From NCBI GenBank assembly GCA_028023455.1, contig JAQFVV010012511.1:2482165-2546164 (forward strand): a DNA stretch of 64,000 bases, read 5' to 3'. Made by a program: the position numbers and the translations under genes. Origin of the DNA: Epiperipatus broadwayi. Taxonomy: Eukaryota > Onychophora > Udeonychophora > Euonychophora > Peripatidae. Within the stretch, counting starts at the first letter, position 1. Every line of letters begins with the position of its first letter. The notes below the pieces were generated by a model that searched no databases, was not told where the DNA came from, and was given only the letters and a program-made list of their open reading frames with translations. Shown in pieces: positions 48,481-60,385 of this stretch.

Positions 48481-48739
48481 GTTGGGTCAAATATGAACAA
48501 CATCAGTGCAAATAGAGGTAAAGAATCACTCGATGCCTGTAATATGCAAAAAGTACCATATGCACAGTGAGGCAAGGTGAATGAAGGATCTTAAGCAAAT
48601 AATGTGAGTTCACAGAATTTGAATAAAAACAAAGAAAACCAGTTGTTAAAGTTAAGAGTGACAGAAGTGAAAATGCTTTCAAATCTAAAAATCCAACAAG
48701 CAAACTTTGGGAAAAGAACTTGCTAACTTTTGATAAAAT

Positions 48740-49112
48740 TAAGGAAGAAAGAATTCATGAGCAGCAGTGACAACATAAAAGAGAATTACGTGAAACAGCT
48801 CAACAACGGCATCAAGAGTGGCTTCAACAGAAAGAAATTGGAAGAAAGCAGAGAAAAGAAGCTATAAGATTACAGACTGAGCATGAGAAGTTCATTGTTG
48901 GTGAGAAGTTGTGGATTAAAGATTGTCTGTGGAAAATCTGGATAAAAGGCAGAGTATTCAGCATAACTTCAAAGAATATTGTGATGGTGCAAATGGAAAA
49001 TGAGATGGCATACAAAAGACATGTAAATCAAATTTGCCACTGGAGTTGTCCAAGCTGGGAAGAAAGATACCCTGACCAAAACAATGAGAATAAATCAAAA
49101 GAGGATTTGTGA
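48740..49112 (+). pseudogene. Extreme C-terminal end of Gypsy pol
   Basis: An open frame at 48909-49112 and its upstream extension read a Gln/Arg/Glu-rich helical segment, then GEKLWIKDCLWKIWIKGRVF and an AYKRHVNQICHWS ending. This resembles the GPY/F-like tail of Ty3/Gypsy integrase, which follows the catalytic core. The core itself, and everything from reverse transcriptase onwards, is absent, so a deletion of several kilobases joins the protease region to this tail. At least one stop lies just upstream (about 48,768). Confidence 0.75.
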
Positions 49113-49144
49113 AATAATTGATACTTCTGGAGTGGTAGAAGGAG

Positions 49145-49707
49145 TGTGGTGTCATGGACAAGTTGGTTTAGGATTGTTTGAAACTTGTTATATAAATGGT
49201 ATTGTAAAATTAGGGGGATTCATAAATAAATATAGAATTGTATGACTAAATAATATTAGAAATATATAACTAAATAATAGTTTAATTATCTAATGTAATG
49301 ATGTCATGTGGAAAATAGACATATATTGGTTTGAACGTTTAAGTAAAATTTACTTCCAAAATGCCTTGCCTTAGGGGTGAAATTGGGGATAAATCAAAAC
49401 CCATAGGGACTAGTGAAGGGCTCAGTTAGCAGACCATATAAGGAGAGATATTTATGGAATGAGCGATGTTTTGTTTGAACTCCAGAAGTCAGGTATATAA
49501 GTGGGATGTAAAGAGAGAAACATAGTAGTAAAAAATTAGAGACTATAGTGGCCCTAGCAGGCAGACCTATGATACCCAACTTTTAAGGAATGCTTTACCG
49601 ATGTATGTAACAGTTACGTATGTAATTGAATGTTGCTGGAAATTAAACTAATATATTAACTGATGCAGTCTGTCTAAATTTCTCATTTGTTTGATGCATA
49701 CACATCA
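49145..49707 (+). repeat. 3' LTR of the Gypsy element
   Basis: 563 bp, longer than the 5' LTR mainly because of extra AT-rich sequence near 49,250-49,320 and a short GGCCCTAGCA insertion near 49,550. Begins TGTGGTGTCA after a purine tract and ends ACACATCA next to ATAGG. Confidence 0.93.
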
Positions 49708-49712
49708 ATAGG

Positions 49713-50070
49713 TATTTAATTACTCTTAATATATACACCTATTATATGCAAAAAGTTAAGCCAATTCCTATCTTCTCGCAATCTTTTAATTAAAAGAGCC
49801 TAAAGTGCTCTAAGTTAGCTTCTAACTGATGTCAATAAATAAAAATTTTAATTAGATAAAAATAATATGTGTAGTGTAATGCACTTGCTTATTAGGCAGA
49901 TTGAACCCAGCAATTTTTTTTAAGTTATAAATAGGCTTGGAATTTCTTTTTCAAATATCCAGCTTTGAAGACCACTTAAATAGTCATTCAGCAACAGAAT
50001 AATTGTTACAAACTTTCTGTAATCACAATTTGATATCAACCATTTTAAATAAATACATTAAAGAGTTTTA
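49713..50070. other. AT-rich intergenic DNA
   Basis: GATTGAACCCAGC near 49,900 resembles an antisense tRNA box B, without a box A. Nothing else seen. Confidence 0.45.
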
Positions 50071-50255
50071 TATATAGGGTATATGAGCACAGGCTTTTAC
50101 ACAACTCACCACTCACCACTCTATCTCATATCACTGATACACTTGAACACATATATATCGAAAAGATAAATAATCACCAATATACGTATTTTATGCTAAT
50201 CCAACAATCATCAGTTGGTTCAGATTATCATCTCCACACATATATACAATAAGTG

Positions 50256-50312
<57 letters not shown>

Positions 50313-51055
50313 CCAATCTATCTTCATACTTTAATGGACAGGCCTCAATCCACTCCACACTCCAACTCTTCAACCATCCATCCAATATGGACCAACTGAT
50401 GATTGCTAGTTTAGCATGAAATATGTATATTGGTGATTATTTATCTTTTTGACATATATGTGTTCAAGTGTATCAGTGATATGAGATAGAGTGATGAGTG
50501 GTAGGTAGAGTGAAAGTCTGTGCTCATATACCCTATGTAATTACATATATTGTTACAGGTATATAATAAGCCTGTATTTCAGTCATTACATAGTAGAGAT
50601 GTCTGCCCATCCTTTGTATATGTACTAAATGGATTATGTACTGCACTTAAGGGGTCAGATTGACTTTAGGTCAACATGGGTGTGATAGAGATTTCGACCT
50701 CAGGGTAGCCTTTGAGCATTCAATCATCAGATTTTTAATTGGATGAATGGATAAAGAATTGGAGTGTGGCATGGATTGAAGCCTGTATGAAGATTGGCTA
50801 TCTTAAAATATATCTGAGCATTTACTGCATATATTTGTGGAGATGATAATCTGGACCAACTGATGATTGCTGGTTTAGGATGAAATATGTATATTGGTGA
50901 TTATTTATCTTTTGGACATATATGTATTGAAGTGTATCAATGATATGAGATAGAGTGATGAGTGGTGGGTCGTGTGAAAGTCTATGCTCATATACCCTAT
51001 ATATTACATATATTGACACAGGTATATATAATCAGCCCGTATTTCAGTTATTAAA
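50071..51055. repeat. Family A cluster: antisense unit then two sense units
   Basis: An antisense partial unit (50071-50385, interrupted by a long (AT)n run at about 50256-50310) is followed by sense units in tandem. The core GGACCAACTGATGATTGCT starts near 50387 and 50851, a period of 464 bp. The intervening unit has GAGATGTCTGCCCATCC and the GGGTGTGA block. The last unit ends GTATTTCAGTTATTA near 51055. A minus-strand ORF at 50822-51019 repeats the family ORF. Confidence 0.82.
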
Positions 51056-51577
51056 GAGTTTACTAAATATACATAGCAGAATAGTTTCTGCTATTTAAAT
51101 GAAAATCATCTAACCTTGAAAAAAGTCAAAGGAGCCTGCAACATTGCTATTATGTATCAATGTTTTTACAATTGGCAGAAACCGTGATATAGATAAATTA
51201 CTGTCTTTATAAATTGCATTTTATTATTTAATTATATAAGCATTAAACTGAAATATAAGATTGTTGTTTATATTAATAAAAACCTCATTTTTATTAATTG
51301 TTCGATATATGCTTTAAAGATGTAAGTTATACCTTCACAAATTAATATTTTCACTAGTTAGAATTATTATTTTATTTTATTTTTATGTTTATTAAATGTT
51401 TTAACAAACTTAGGATTGATAAAAAGCAATATCACAAATGGTGCTCGAATATTTCTTGCTGGTTCATAAGAATTCATAATTATTTGGAGCTTACAAAACC
51501 TATTTTTAAGTGAATTCATGCAATAATAATAGTGAAAAAATGTAAATTTCTATCATAAAAAATGCAAAAGCAGTCAA
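51056..51577. other. AT-rich intergenic DNA, nothing recognised
   Basis: Only the left target duplication of the following SINE (about 51561-51570) is noted. Confidence 0.5.
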
Positions 51578-51653
51578 GCGTTGATGGCCTAATGGTTATC
51601 ATAGCTGCCCGGGTTCGTTTCCCGGTCAACGCATTTGACATAAGAAAAAAAAA
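51578..51653 (+). mobile_element. Short tRNA-Gly-derived SINE lacking the anticodon arm
   Basis: GCGTTGATGGCCTAATGGTT and CATAGCTGCC are joined directly to CGGGTTCGTTTCCCGGTCAA and CGCA, then TTTGACATA and an A tail. Acceptor, D and T arms of a tRNA-Gly(UCC)-like sequence are kept, but the 3' side of the anticodon arm and the variable loop are deleted. Imperfect direct repeats AAT(G/A)CAAAAG flank it (51561-51570, 51652-51661). A full-length relative is at 54727. Confidence 0.85.
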
Positions 51654-51661
51654 TACAAAAG

Positions 51662-54600
51662 TAATTTTTAATAAATGCAAGTTTTTCTATTTGCTTATAA
51701 TTTGGGTTCTGTATGTAATCACATTGTATATATACTGAATATATATATATATTGCAAATATAACATACTTAATTATTTTGTTCTTAGCTATTTGAAATTT
51801 TGTAAAGAATATCAATGTATTCAGATTATAACTTTTCAGATTTCCAAGTAATAAATGATTTTTATTTTAACAATCACATGTTCAAGTGATTTTTTTAAAA
51901 ATAAAAAATAAAATCGTACACTGCATATATATTATTTTAATAACTTCCAGATTTATTTTCAAAATTTGGATCTGTTTTATATTTAGTCAATATTTAAATG
52001 TAAATTTTCTCCAAATTCTCATATTTAATTTTCAAACAGCAGTGCCCAGTAATCAATAAATTTGCTTTCTTTTCTTTTTTTTTTTTTTTTTTTTGACGCT
52101 CTCTCTCTCTTTTATTACCAATACAGTGAAAATACCTTTTTTTTCTTAGAAAAATCTTTAAGTTTATTGTTATGAGAATGTGAAATTGAAATCAATATAT
52201 CTTTCTAAAACAAATATAACCCTATATGGGTGAGGGAGTAATACATATATAAATAAACATACCTGGTGCAACATTTTTTGCCTGTGCAATAATATTTCGT
52301 CTGTGTATTATTTAATTATAATTTTATTCACATATACATACATAAGTATTCATTATGCTTTTATATAATTTTATGTTTAGATATTTTATATAATTATCTG
52401 TATACGAGACAACGTATCCCTTCAAAATACAAATAATTTGCTGAAAGCACAAAGACAAGCTTACATTATAGAGACAGCATTTATAGTTTTATGTCATTAT
52501 AGTGATAAATGCAATATATAACATTCTTTAAAGCCAGTGCACCAGACACATTTCCATGGCTTAGATATTTTTTTCTCTTTTAATTAATAAAAGATATATG
52601 TCTATTTATTAAATAAAATTAGATGATTCTAAATAGTAGTTAAGGATCAGTTATGGGTCAAGTACTTGAAAAAACCCTAAACTTTCTTTAGCAATCTTCA
52701 AGTGTCTGAAAAAAATATTCAATATTTTTCACTTTGAAGCTGGATAAATATTAAAATATTATTCTTTATTATATTAAAACGTTTTAAATTTACATTTTTT
52801 AATTGTATAATGACCAACAGTAATAGCATGTTAGCCTCAAGATGCTGATAATTTCTAGATTGATTTTTTGTTGAGCAAAATAAATATAAAAAAATTGCTT
52901 CATCAACTGAACAGAATTCTAATATTTTTTCTGACTCTTTACATATATACAAAAAGTGAAGTATTATTATTAATCCTATAAAGAAAACATATCAACTTAT
53001 CATCTAAACAATAAGCAAACACATTTTTTTTCAGCAATAGAATGAAACACAATATGATCCCATGTTACTTAGACTATAATTTAATTTACTCTTTTTAACA
53101 ATTGAAATTTAGATTAAAATATTTTTAAAATAAATTTATTGGAAACTTACTTGGGGTTGTGATCTAAATACTCAGAGGGCAGCTTCTTTTTCATTAGCAT
53201 ATTTTATTGTGATATTATGTCCCTCTATGGAGAAAAAGTTTATTCTAGATTTTTTATTAAATAATCAAATGTCATGAGAAATAGTACTGGTATATTCAAT
53301 TTTATATCTTTTTCAGTATATTTCTGTTCTTTCACATATTTCTCAATCAGATATCAAAAGACAAATTGTTTCACAGAAAATGTATAAAAATCTAATAAGT
53401 AAATCAGAACTACCAACCTCTAACTCAAGATATAAGATATACTCGAAATAAAAAAAAATTATTCTCTGGATGCTTAATCAAAAATACTCTCCTAGTATAA
53501 AAAATAGACTTCTGTGATACGTAATGTGAAAGAATGATTAGTTGAATTCCTATGCAGCTAAATTTTGTTGAGAAACTTAAAACAAAAATACTTCTAATAG
53601 ATCAGATATGTGCATGTGTTTTTTTTTAATCTGAAATTCAACATTTATATAAAAATAGCAGAAAATAGTAAACAAAAAATTATTTAAAGATATATAGAAA
53701 AAAACAACTGTGATATTTGTTAAATTTATTTAACTTTATGCATAAATTGGATTATTTTGTTGGATTTTCTGAGAAAACTAGATAAATATTACAGATAATC
53801 AAAAGATATTTGAAATATTAATAATAGTCTTCTTTCAAGAAAAAAATAAAAAGGAAAACAGAGTTATGTCACATTCTTATTTTTTAATTTATTTAACTGA
53901 ATTGATAATAAAGCACTCTCTTGAAGAAGATGAAGTTATCATTGATAAAGAGGAAGATTTACTACAGCATATTATCTGATGATATGGCAATTGTTGTGAT
54001 AAATAGATAATCTTTAAAAATGATAAATAGGACATATGAAATGTAAGTTTAGATCAAAAATAAATGCAATTAAAACTAAATAAAAATAAATGAGAATATA
54101 TCAAATGTTTCTATAATATTTGAATAGTAACTACTTCTAAATATTTGAGAAGTTTATTAACTGGTAATTGAAGTAGTGTGAAAAAAACATGCACTTGGAT
54201 AAACATACTTTGATAAGTAAGATTTATACATTATTCTGTAATCTTTGAAGTTAGAACTAATATAAGAGATGAATTAAGTATTTGTTTAGAGTGCTAGTTT
54301 GTGGAAAGAAAGAGAGAAAATGGGAGCTTTAGAAATGTACATTTGGATAATAAAGTGAAAGATAAATTGGAAAAGTTAATGTATTGGAAAGCAAATAAAA
54401 AATTGTTGAAATTAAAAATGAAGGAAAGACATTATAAAGGATATGTTGAAAAACATTCTGGAAATTGAAAGAATAGGTATAGAAAAAAATTAATAGATTG
54501 TATTAAAACAAAATATATGATAAAAGAGATGATTAAAAAAATCTGAGTGAAGATCAAGTAATTTATTCTATAACTCAAAAAGTATAATGCATAATCTAAT

Positions 54601-54713
54601 TGCTTCTGTATATTTAATTAAAATATAATGCTTCACTATTTATGATTTTTATGAATTTATAAATATATTGAATTAAATATTTTCATGGATTGTTATTGTA
54701 ATAAAGAATAGAA
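51662..54713. other. AT-rich intergenic DNA, nothing recognised
   Basis: A poly-T tract followed by CTCTCTCTCTC lies at about 52,075-52,110, and short (AT)n tracts occur near 51,740. A 77-codon minus ORF at 52719-52952 has no family features. A C-poor, purine-rich stretch of the plus strand spans about 54,240-54,550. Confidence 0.5.
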
Positions 54714-54726
54714 ATAAGGAGATAAT

Positions 54727-54824
54727 TGCCAATGCATTGGTGTCCTAGTGGTTAGCATAACTGCCTTCTAAGCAGTTGGCCTGGGTTCACTTCCCGGTCA
54801 ATGCATTTGACATATAAAAAAAAT
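54727..54824 (+). mobile_element. tRNA-Gly(UCC)-derived short SINE or retropseudogene
   Basis: A whole cloverleaf can be drawn from 54734 to 54805: acceptor GCATTGG/TCAATGC, anticodon stem and loop AACTGC-CTTCTAA-GCAGTT, T arm CTGGG-TTCACTT-CCCGG. The sequence is closest in my memory to animal tRNA-Gly(UCC), but the anticodon reads TCT instead of TCC. It is followed by TTTGACATA and an A tail. The 13 bp ATAAGGAGATAAT flank it on both sides (54714-54726 and 54825-54837), so it was retroposed and is not a tRNA gene. The insertion is only 98 bp. Confidence 0.92.
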
Positions 54825-54837
54825 ATAAGGAGATAAT

Positions 54838-56460
54838 ATCCATGTAAACAGAGGTAACATTTTGATATTGTCAGAAACTTGCAATTATTACCAATGGGCA
54901 TTCTTCCCTGAAGTTAAATAAGTTTCTCCATTAACCTATAATATCTTTTTTGTTGTTGTTGTTTTGCTGAAGTAAAAAGAGAATAATATATCTTAAATGT
55001 GTTTTATCTGCTTAAAAATGTAATACAAACTGATAAAATTAATAAAATATATTCATCTTGCTGGAAATAATATTATAGGGTTTACTCTTATAAAGTCCTA
55101 AGTATATGAAATGACAAAACAATACAATGTTTTTTATGAAAGATAAATCCTGTTTATGTTATAAAGATTATCTCAAAGATTTTTTTAATAAAGTTATTAT
55201 AGATTGTTTTTATTGAAAAAGTATACCTGCTGACAGAATACTATGGAGAAGTACAATTAAATAAGATAGTGAAGTCTCTCAGAAAGAAATGTTTGCTACA
55301 GAAGAAATTAAAAGACAATATCCTAAAATAACAAATAAACAGTATAATAGATTAATATATTATACATGTTAGTGTAATTGTGCTTCAAGCATTAGTTTGC
55401 ATAGCATTTCAAAATCATTGTTAGGGTATTATCATTATTTTTTTTATCTTTCTATTTTTCCCCCTCATATCTTGGAGTTGAAATATTCATACTTCTTTGT
55501 GAGTGTCTGCTAACGAATGTTGATTTTTTTTAAAAAAAATAAGATGCTTTCTAAATATCATGATAATTAAGCATTCCTTACTGTGATTTGTCTAATAATA
55601 ATAATTTTTGATAACAATTTTATAAAATGATATAAATATCGAAGTACAGTTAATTTAGCATAAAGCAATAGGATGTAGACAATTATGCTTCATTATTTTT
55701 TATATGAATGTTTATCATTTTCGGATCAAAATATCCTTATTGTCTCTTAAAATTTGGCTTACATTATATAAAAATTAGTATTTAGTGCAACAAAGCATAA
55801 AAATTGATTTTATCTTTACCTATTTCTTATTGTTTAATTATTATTTTAAAAAATTTCTAAACTAATAATATTCGCTGGATAACGAGTAAATCACGTGACT
55901 AAATATTTTGCAGGCTAATTAAAAAAAACTAAAAAATATATAAACTTGGATTAATTTTAAAAAAACAATTTCAATTGTAATTATTAAACTATGATCTTGT
56001 CAAATAGATTACAAATTTCATAAATAAATTTCAGTAATAGAAAATAAAACTAATACTCCTTTCTCTCCATGTATATATAAACTTCCAAATGTGTACATTT
56101 GCTACCGTTATTTTTGTCTTTTTTTTTCTTGTTAATAATTTTTAGTTTAATTTTATCTCACAGAAGCAGTTTTAAGTGGCAAATCAAATTTTAATTTTGC
56201 ACAATTCAGTTAATGCACTGTTTCCTCCTAAGATATGTTTTGGCCCAAGAGTGCACTGACACTAGGAAAGCAAAAGTATTCAAATAGCCTTAAAATTTGG
56301 TTAAATGTGTGTGTGGGAGTCCCAATTAATCTAAGAGTAAGTAATGATATATAAATACATCATTGTCCATGAAAAACACAATTATTACATAAATCAATGC
56401 TAATAACCTTTAGGGGTTGATGTTGCTGCAAAAGCAATCCAGTATTACAATAAATTAATT
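54838..56460. other. AT-rich intergenic DNA, nothing recognised
   Basis: Short TTG repeats near 54,949-54,963. No other feature supported. Confidence 0.5.
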
Positions 56461-56842
56461 TAAATTATAAATGAATACTCTCACTTTTCCAGACACAAGA
56501 TATAGTTTTTTAGAAAAGATGGAATAAATCCAGCCATTCTTTCAACCCAAACATTTATGTATGGGCAAATCTTAAGCGTATGGAAATGAGAGCATGAAAT
56601 GTTTAATTTCAACTTAAAGAATGGCATATTGTAAATTGTAAAGATTTCATAAGTGTCATTCTTTCAAGCATAATAAATGTAATTTGAAGTGATTGCTTAA
56701 CATCCTCATGCTCTCATTTCCATACGCTTAAGATTTGCCCATACATAAATGTTTGCATCGAAAGAATGGGTGGATTTATTCCATCTTTTCTAAAAAACTA
56801 TATCTTGTGTCTGGAAAAGTGAGAGTATTCATTTATAATTTA
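56461..56842. repeat. 382-bp hairpin with 137-bp arms
   Basis: Arms 56461-56597 and 56707-56842 are inverted copies with very few differences, from TAAATTATAAATGAATACTC outside to GGAAATGAGAGCATG inside. The 109-bp centre holds a second, shorter inverted repeat (CTTAAAGAATGGCA against TGTCATTCTTTCAAG). It is MITE-like, although no target duplication could be read. Near-identity of the arms implies recent origin or arm homogenisation. Confidence 0.9.
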
Positions 56843-58179
56843 TCTTTAAAGTGCATGTGCATTGGTTTAATCACTAATATCACTATTACAGTTTAAAAAC
56901 ACAGTGCTATATAAAATAATATCTCAGTAAATTAATTTAAAATATTTTTCGTATGGTTCCATATTCAGAAATTTTTTTTCTTAGTTGCTCTTGAATATTT
57001 GACAGATTATTGGTATATATATATTAAGATGATTAGTATTTAATTATGGATCATAGCTTACAATGACTTATTAAAGATTGTCTTTTTCAAAAAGTAGATC
57101 ATCAGAATATCTGGAAATGAAATACCAAAACAATAATAATATAACAATTTCTTCAAATTAAATTAAAAACTGCATTAAAAATATTGTCATTATAATACAA
57201 ATGTCTATGCATTTCTGTCTTCAAATGTGTATTTTGATTCTAGGAATACCTCAACTGTTAAAGCAAAAAAGTTGAATAGCCTGAAACCAATACTGAGAAT
57301 TGTATTATAAAAAAAAGTTTAGCAAAATTTGATCTATTAGTTTTTAAGTTATATACGTATATAAAAAAATTATTATAGTCCAAATATTTTATTTATTTAA
57401 TTTTTTTATTATATATTTTGAGTGCATATTTTGACCTTGAGATCTCTCTTCTAACAAAGTCTAAAAGTTAAATAACCTAAATCCTTCCTGAGAATTTGTG
57501 CTATACATGGGGGGGAAATCCATCAAAGTTAATTCTGTTAATTTCTAAATTATAATTTTATTTTATATTCGTAGACATGCAATAACCCCCATACAGAATA
57601 TCTTATTGATAAAATGACAACTTGAGAACTAAAGGTTCCTCAATCAATTCTAAAATAAAAATTCCAACTTGGTTAAATAAATATTTTTCAATCTGCAATT
57701 TGGGTATCATCTCATTGATTCTTTGATCTATTTTGTAAATTATCTTTATAAATATTTCATGGTTTACAAATCCTAAATTAATATTTTTTAAATTACAAGG
57801 ACCATTATATTAAGTAATCGGTAAATTACATATATTCAGCTTGCTGAAATATATTTCCTGTTACCTGTCTGAACTGTACTTATTTTAATATTTTTAAGCA
57901 ACTTATCAGTAATCAATGATGTCAAAGGAGTTTACAATCAATATTTTTAGTAAATTTTTGTCTTATTAATAGAAAAAAAGAGCTCACTTTTACATATCTT
58001 AAATATTATTTGTTTTTCAATAAATCAATAAGCTCTTGCATTAGAATAATATGAATTTTATGAAAATTACATTTCATTATAACTTCAAATTGAACAGAAT
58101 TGACAGATGCTATTTTGATAACTAAATAATAAGTAAATGTTTTTATAAATATGTTTATTATTTGATATGAATTTAGCAA
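56843..58179. other. AT-rich intergenic DNA, nothing recognised
   Basis: A run of seven G occurs near 57,510. ORFs and repeats of note are absent. Confidence 0.5.
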
Positions 58180-58260
58180 ATATTCATATATAAATAGAAA
58201 AGGCATTACAGCATGATGGTTGCTTGCCATGGCTATGATCTGGAATTCAAATCTAGACTG
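58180..58260 (+). mobile_element. Degenerate tRNA-like SINE head (tentative)
   Basis: ACAGCATGATGGTTGCTTG could be a box A region and GGAATTCAAATCTAGACTGG a decayed box B 30-40 bp later. The body after it (to about 58,400) has no second copy here. Confidence 0.35.
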
Positions 58261-60381
58261 GATAAGATTTGAAATGTCTTTTGGTTTTAAAGAGAATTTT
58301 TATCAGGTAGACAACCCAAAGTCAATATAAACAGCCATCTACAATCACTTGGTGAACAAATATCTAATCAATATTAGGTTGAGATTAAAACAAGCATAGA
58401 AAACATTAAAATCATCAAGAATTTACCAAGTTTGACAGGTAATGCTCTCTCTTTCATTGTTGTTTTAAGAAGGCTATTATAGAAGCCTTTGCTCTGAAAT
58501 GAGTTGCTTAAATGATAGTTTATGTATTTTTTAATATATAAATAGAGAGAGAGTCAAGAACTACTATTCTCATAATAAAAAAATAGTGTGTTAAAATTTC
58601 AGAGCTTAAAATGGATAAATTTGTAACTCAAGTATTTTTATTTGTAAAACTGTGATGATCACTTTTGATATATTTTAAAACAAATTAATAAACAACCTTG
58701 ATATTTATGTCCCTTGGTTTACCCTTTATATATATTTGGAAGGGGCTTGAACTCAAACTTTCAACTTCCTACAACTATCTATTCCATCGTATACAAGTCA
58801 CACCCATGACCTAGTGTAATCTTTAGAAGTCAATAGCTAATAAATGGCTGCCTTATATCTTATGGTTTTCATTAATGAGGAGCCTTAAATCTAGGAACAA
58901 TGCTACTGCATCATTGATTCTAATGCACTTCTTCTCCACTACTTATATTTTTAACTTTTTGTTTAACTATAAAGCTATCAACTCAAACTGAAAAGCACAC
59001 TAATCTTTAATTCAAGGTAATTTGCCTATATACTCTTACAAATCGGAAAACAATTTAGTATCTATATATTTTGGTGATCTTGGTTGTTTAATAACTTGGA
59101 TCCAATGCTATTCATCAAGTTTTTTTTTCATCATTTTCTTGGTCTTACTCTTCTTTTCTTCTCTTTCAATCAATAAACTCTGATATTCTCTTTTTTATTC
59201 ATTTTTCTAACATAACATTCTAATACTCTTTTTTTTTAATAACTGTTACCCACATCCTTCCCTCATTCAAATCACTTCCATGATCTCTTTACTTGTCTTC
59301 TCCAGCTTTGAGCTTCACATTCTTCTAGAAAGCATTTTACAAACAATAGAGATGAAACAAATAGAAGCTGTTGTATTATATTGCCAGTTTAAAAGTTCAC
59401 TTTACTTAAAAATTGAACAGGAATTTTTATAAAATGAAATATATATATTGACAGCTTTTCTATTTGCATTATTTTATATAATTTTTTAATCAATAGATGT
59501 CTTTATAATTTAATCAATTCATTTTTAAAATTACAAATTAAAAATAGATGTATTATTTCTATTTCTAAAAGCCTTTGAATATATTTTTAAAAATAATTAC
59601 TGTTCTGACCATTTTGAAAGTAAAGTCACATTTTTGTTTTTTCTATTGAAAAAACTAGTTATTGTTATTCTCGGTAATTAATAGTGTGGAACAAATTCTA
59701 ATCGGCAGCTCATTTTAATAAATGGAAATTTAAAATTATGTTAAGTAGTCAATAAATTATGATTATTTACTTATATACATATAAAGCAATATTATAAAAT
59801 TAAAATGCAATCATATTTTCTTTAAAATAACAACTACAACAAAGTTGTAAAATTAGTAAGGTAAAAAGGTAGAAAAGCTTTTAAATAACTTCTTGAAAAT
59901 TAATCTCCCACGTTCATTATTCCTTTACAGAAAAGCTGTCAAAGAAAAGACAATACTTTCCAGGTTAATCAAATGTCAGATGAAAGTTTAGAGTACTGAT
60001 TCTTTCATTTATGCTTTAGTTAGTAAAATAACTGATAACCCATTTACCAACCACTGACTAGTTGGGCTATGAAAAAATAATGTAAATTTTATTTAGGATG
60101 TAAAAAAAAAAAAAAAAAAGCCAAATTTTAGCACAGGAGTTGGCAGATGGATAAGTTAAATAGGTCATTACAAAAGAAATCGCATTATTAAATTTAAATA
60201 TATATATTTTAAAAATCATCTTTATTTTGCATATTAAAATTTTTGAAGACTTTAAAGACACTTTAAACATCTTTAAGTTACAATTTTAAAATATTTTGGA
60301 TTTTTTTTTTTTAAGAAAAAACAAAAAACTTGATATATTATTCAAGTTATTTAGAAGAATTAGTTTTTATGTTAATAGTAT
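58261..60381. other. AT-rich intergenic DNA with a pyrimidine-rich patch
   Basis: About 59,110-59,320 is rich in C and T and poor in G on the plus strand. GCTTGAACTCAAAC near 58,746 weakly resembles an antisense box B. Poly-A/T tracts occur near 60,101-60,119 and 60,300. No gene called. Confidence 0.45.
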
Positions 60382-60385
60382 TATA

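Larger units (their letters stand above)
46682..49707 (+). mobile_element. Internally deleted Ty3/Gypsy-type LTR retrotransposon
   Basis: Two long terminal repeats, both beginning TGTGGTGTCA and ending in TCA, enclose 1.94 kb. The same 5 bp, ATAGG, lie directly outside (46677-46681 and 49708-49712), a perfect target duplication. TGGTGCAGTCAG starts 4 bp after the 5' LTR, as a tRNA primer-binding site would, and a purine-rich AGAAGGAG abuts the 3' LTR. The interior has gag remnants and only the far end of pol. Reverse transcriptase, RNase H and most of integrase are missing. No env-like ORF. The copy is defective and the LTRs have diverged noticeably, including indels, so the insertion is not recent. 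Confidence 0.95.

Noticed and set aside
47450-49579. Minus-strand ORFs across the Gypsy element (60-92 codons)
   Set aside because: They are antisense shadows of gag, pol and LTR sequence.
54734-54805. Functional tRNA gene
   Set aside because: Although the cloverleaf folds, it has an A tail and 13-bp target duplications and the anticodon is changed. It is a retroposed copy.
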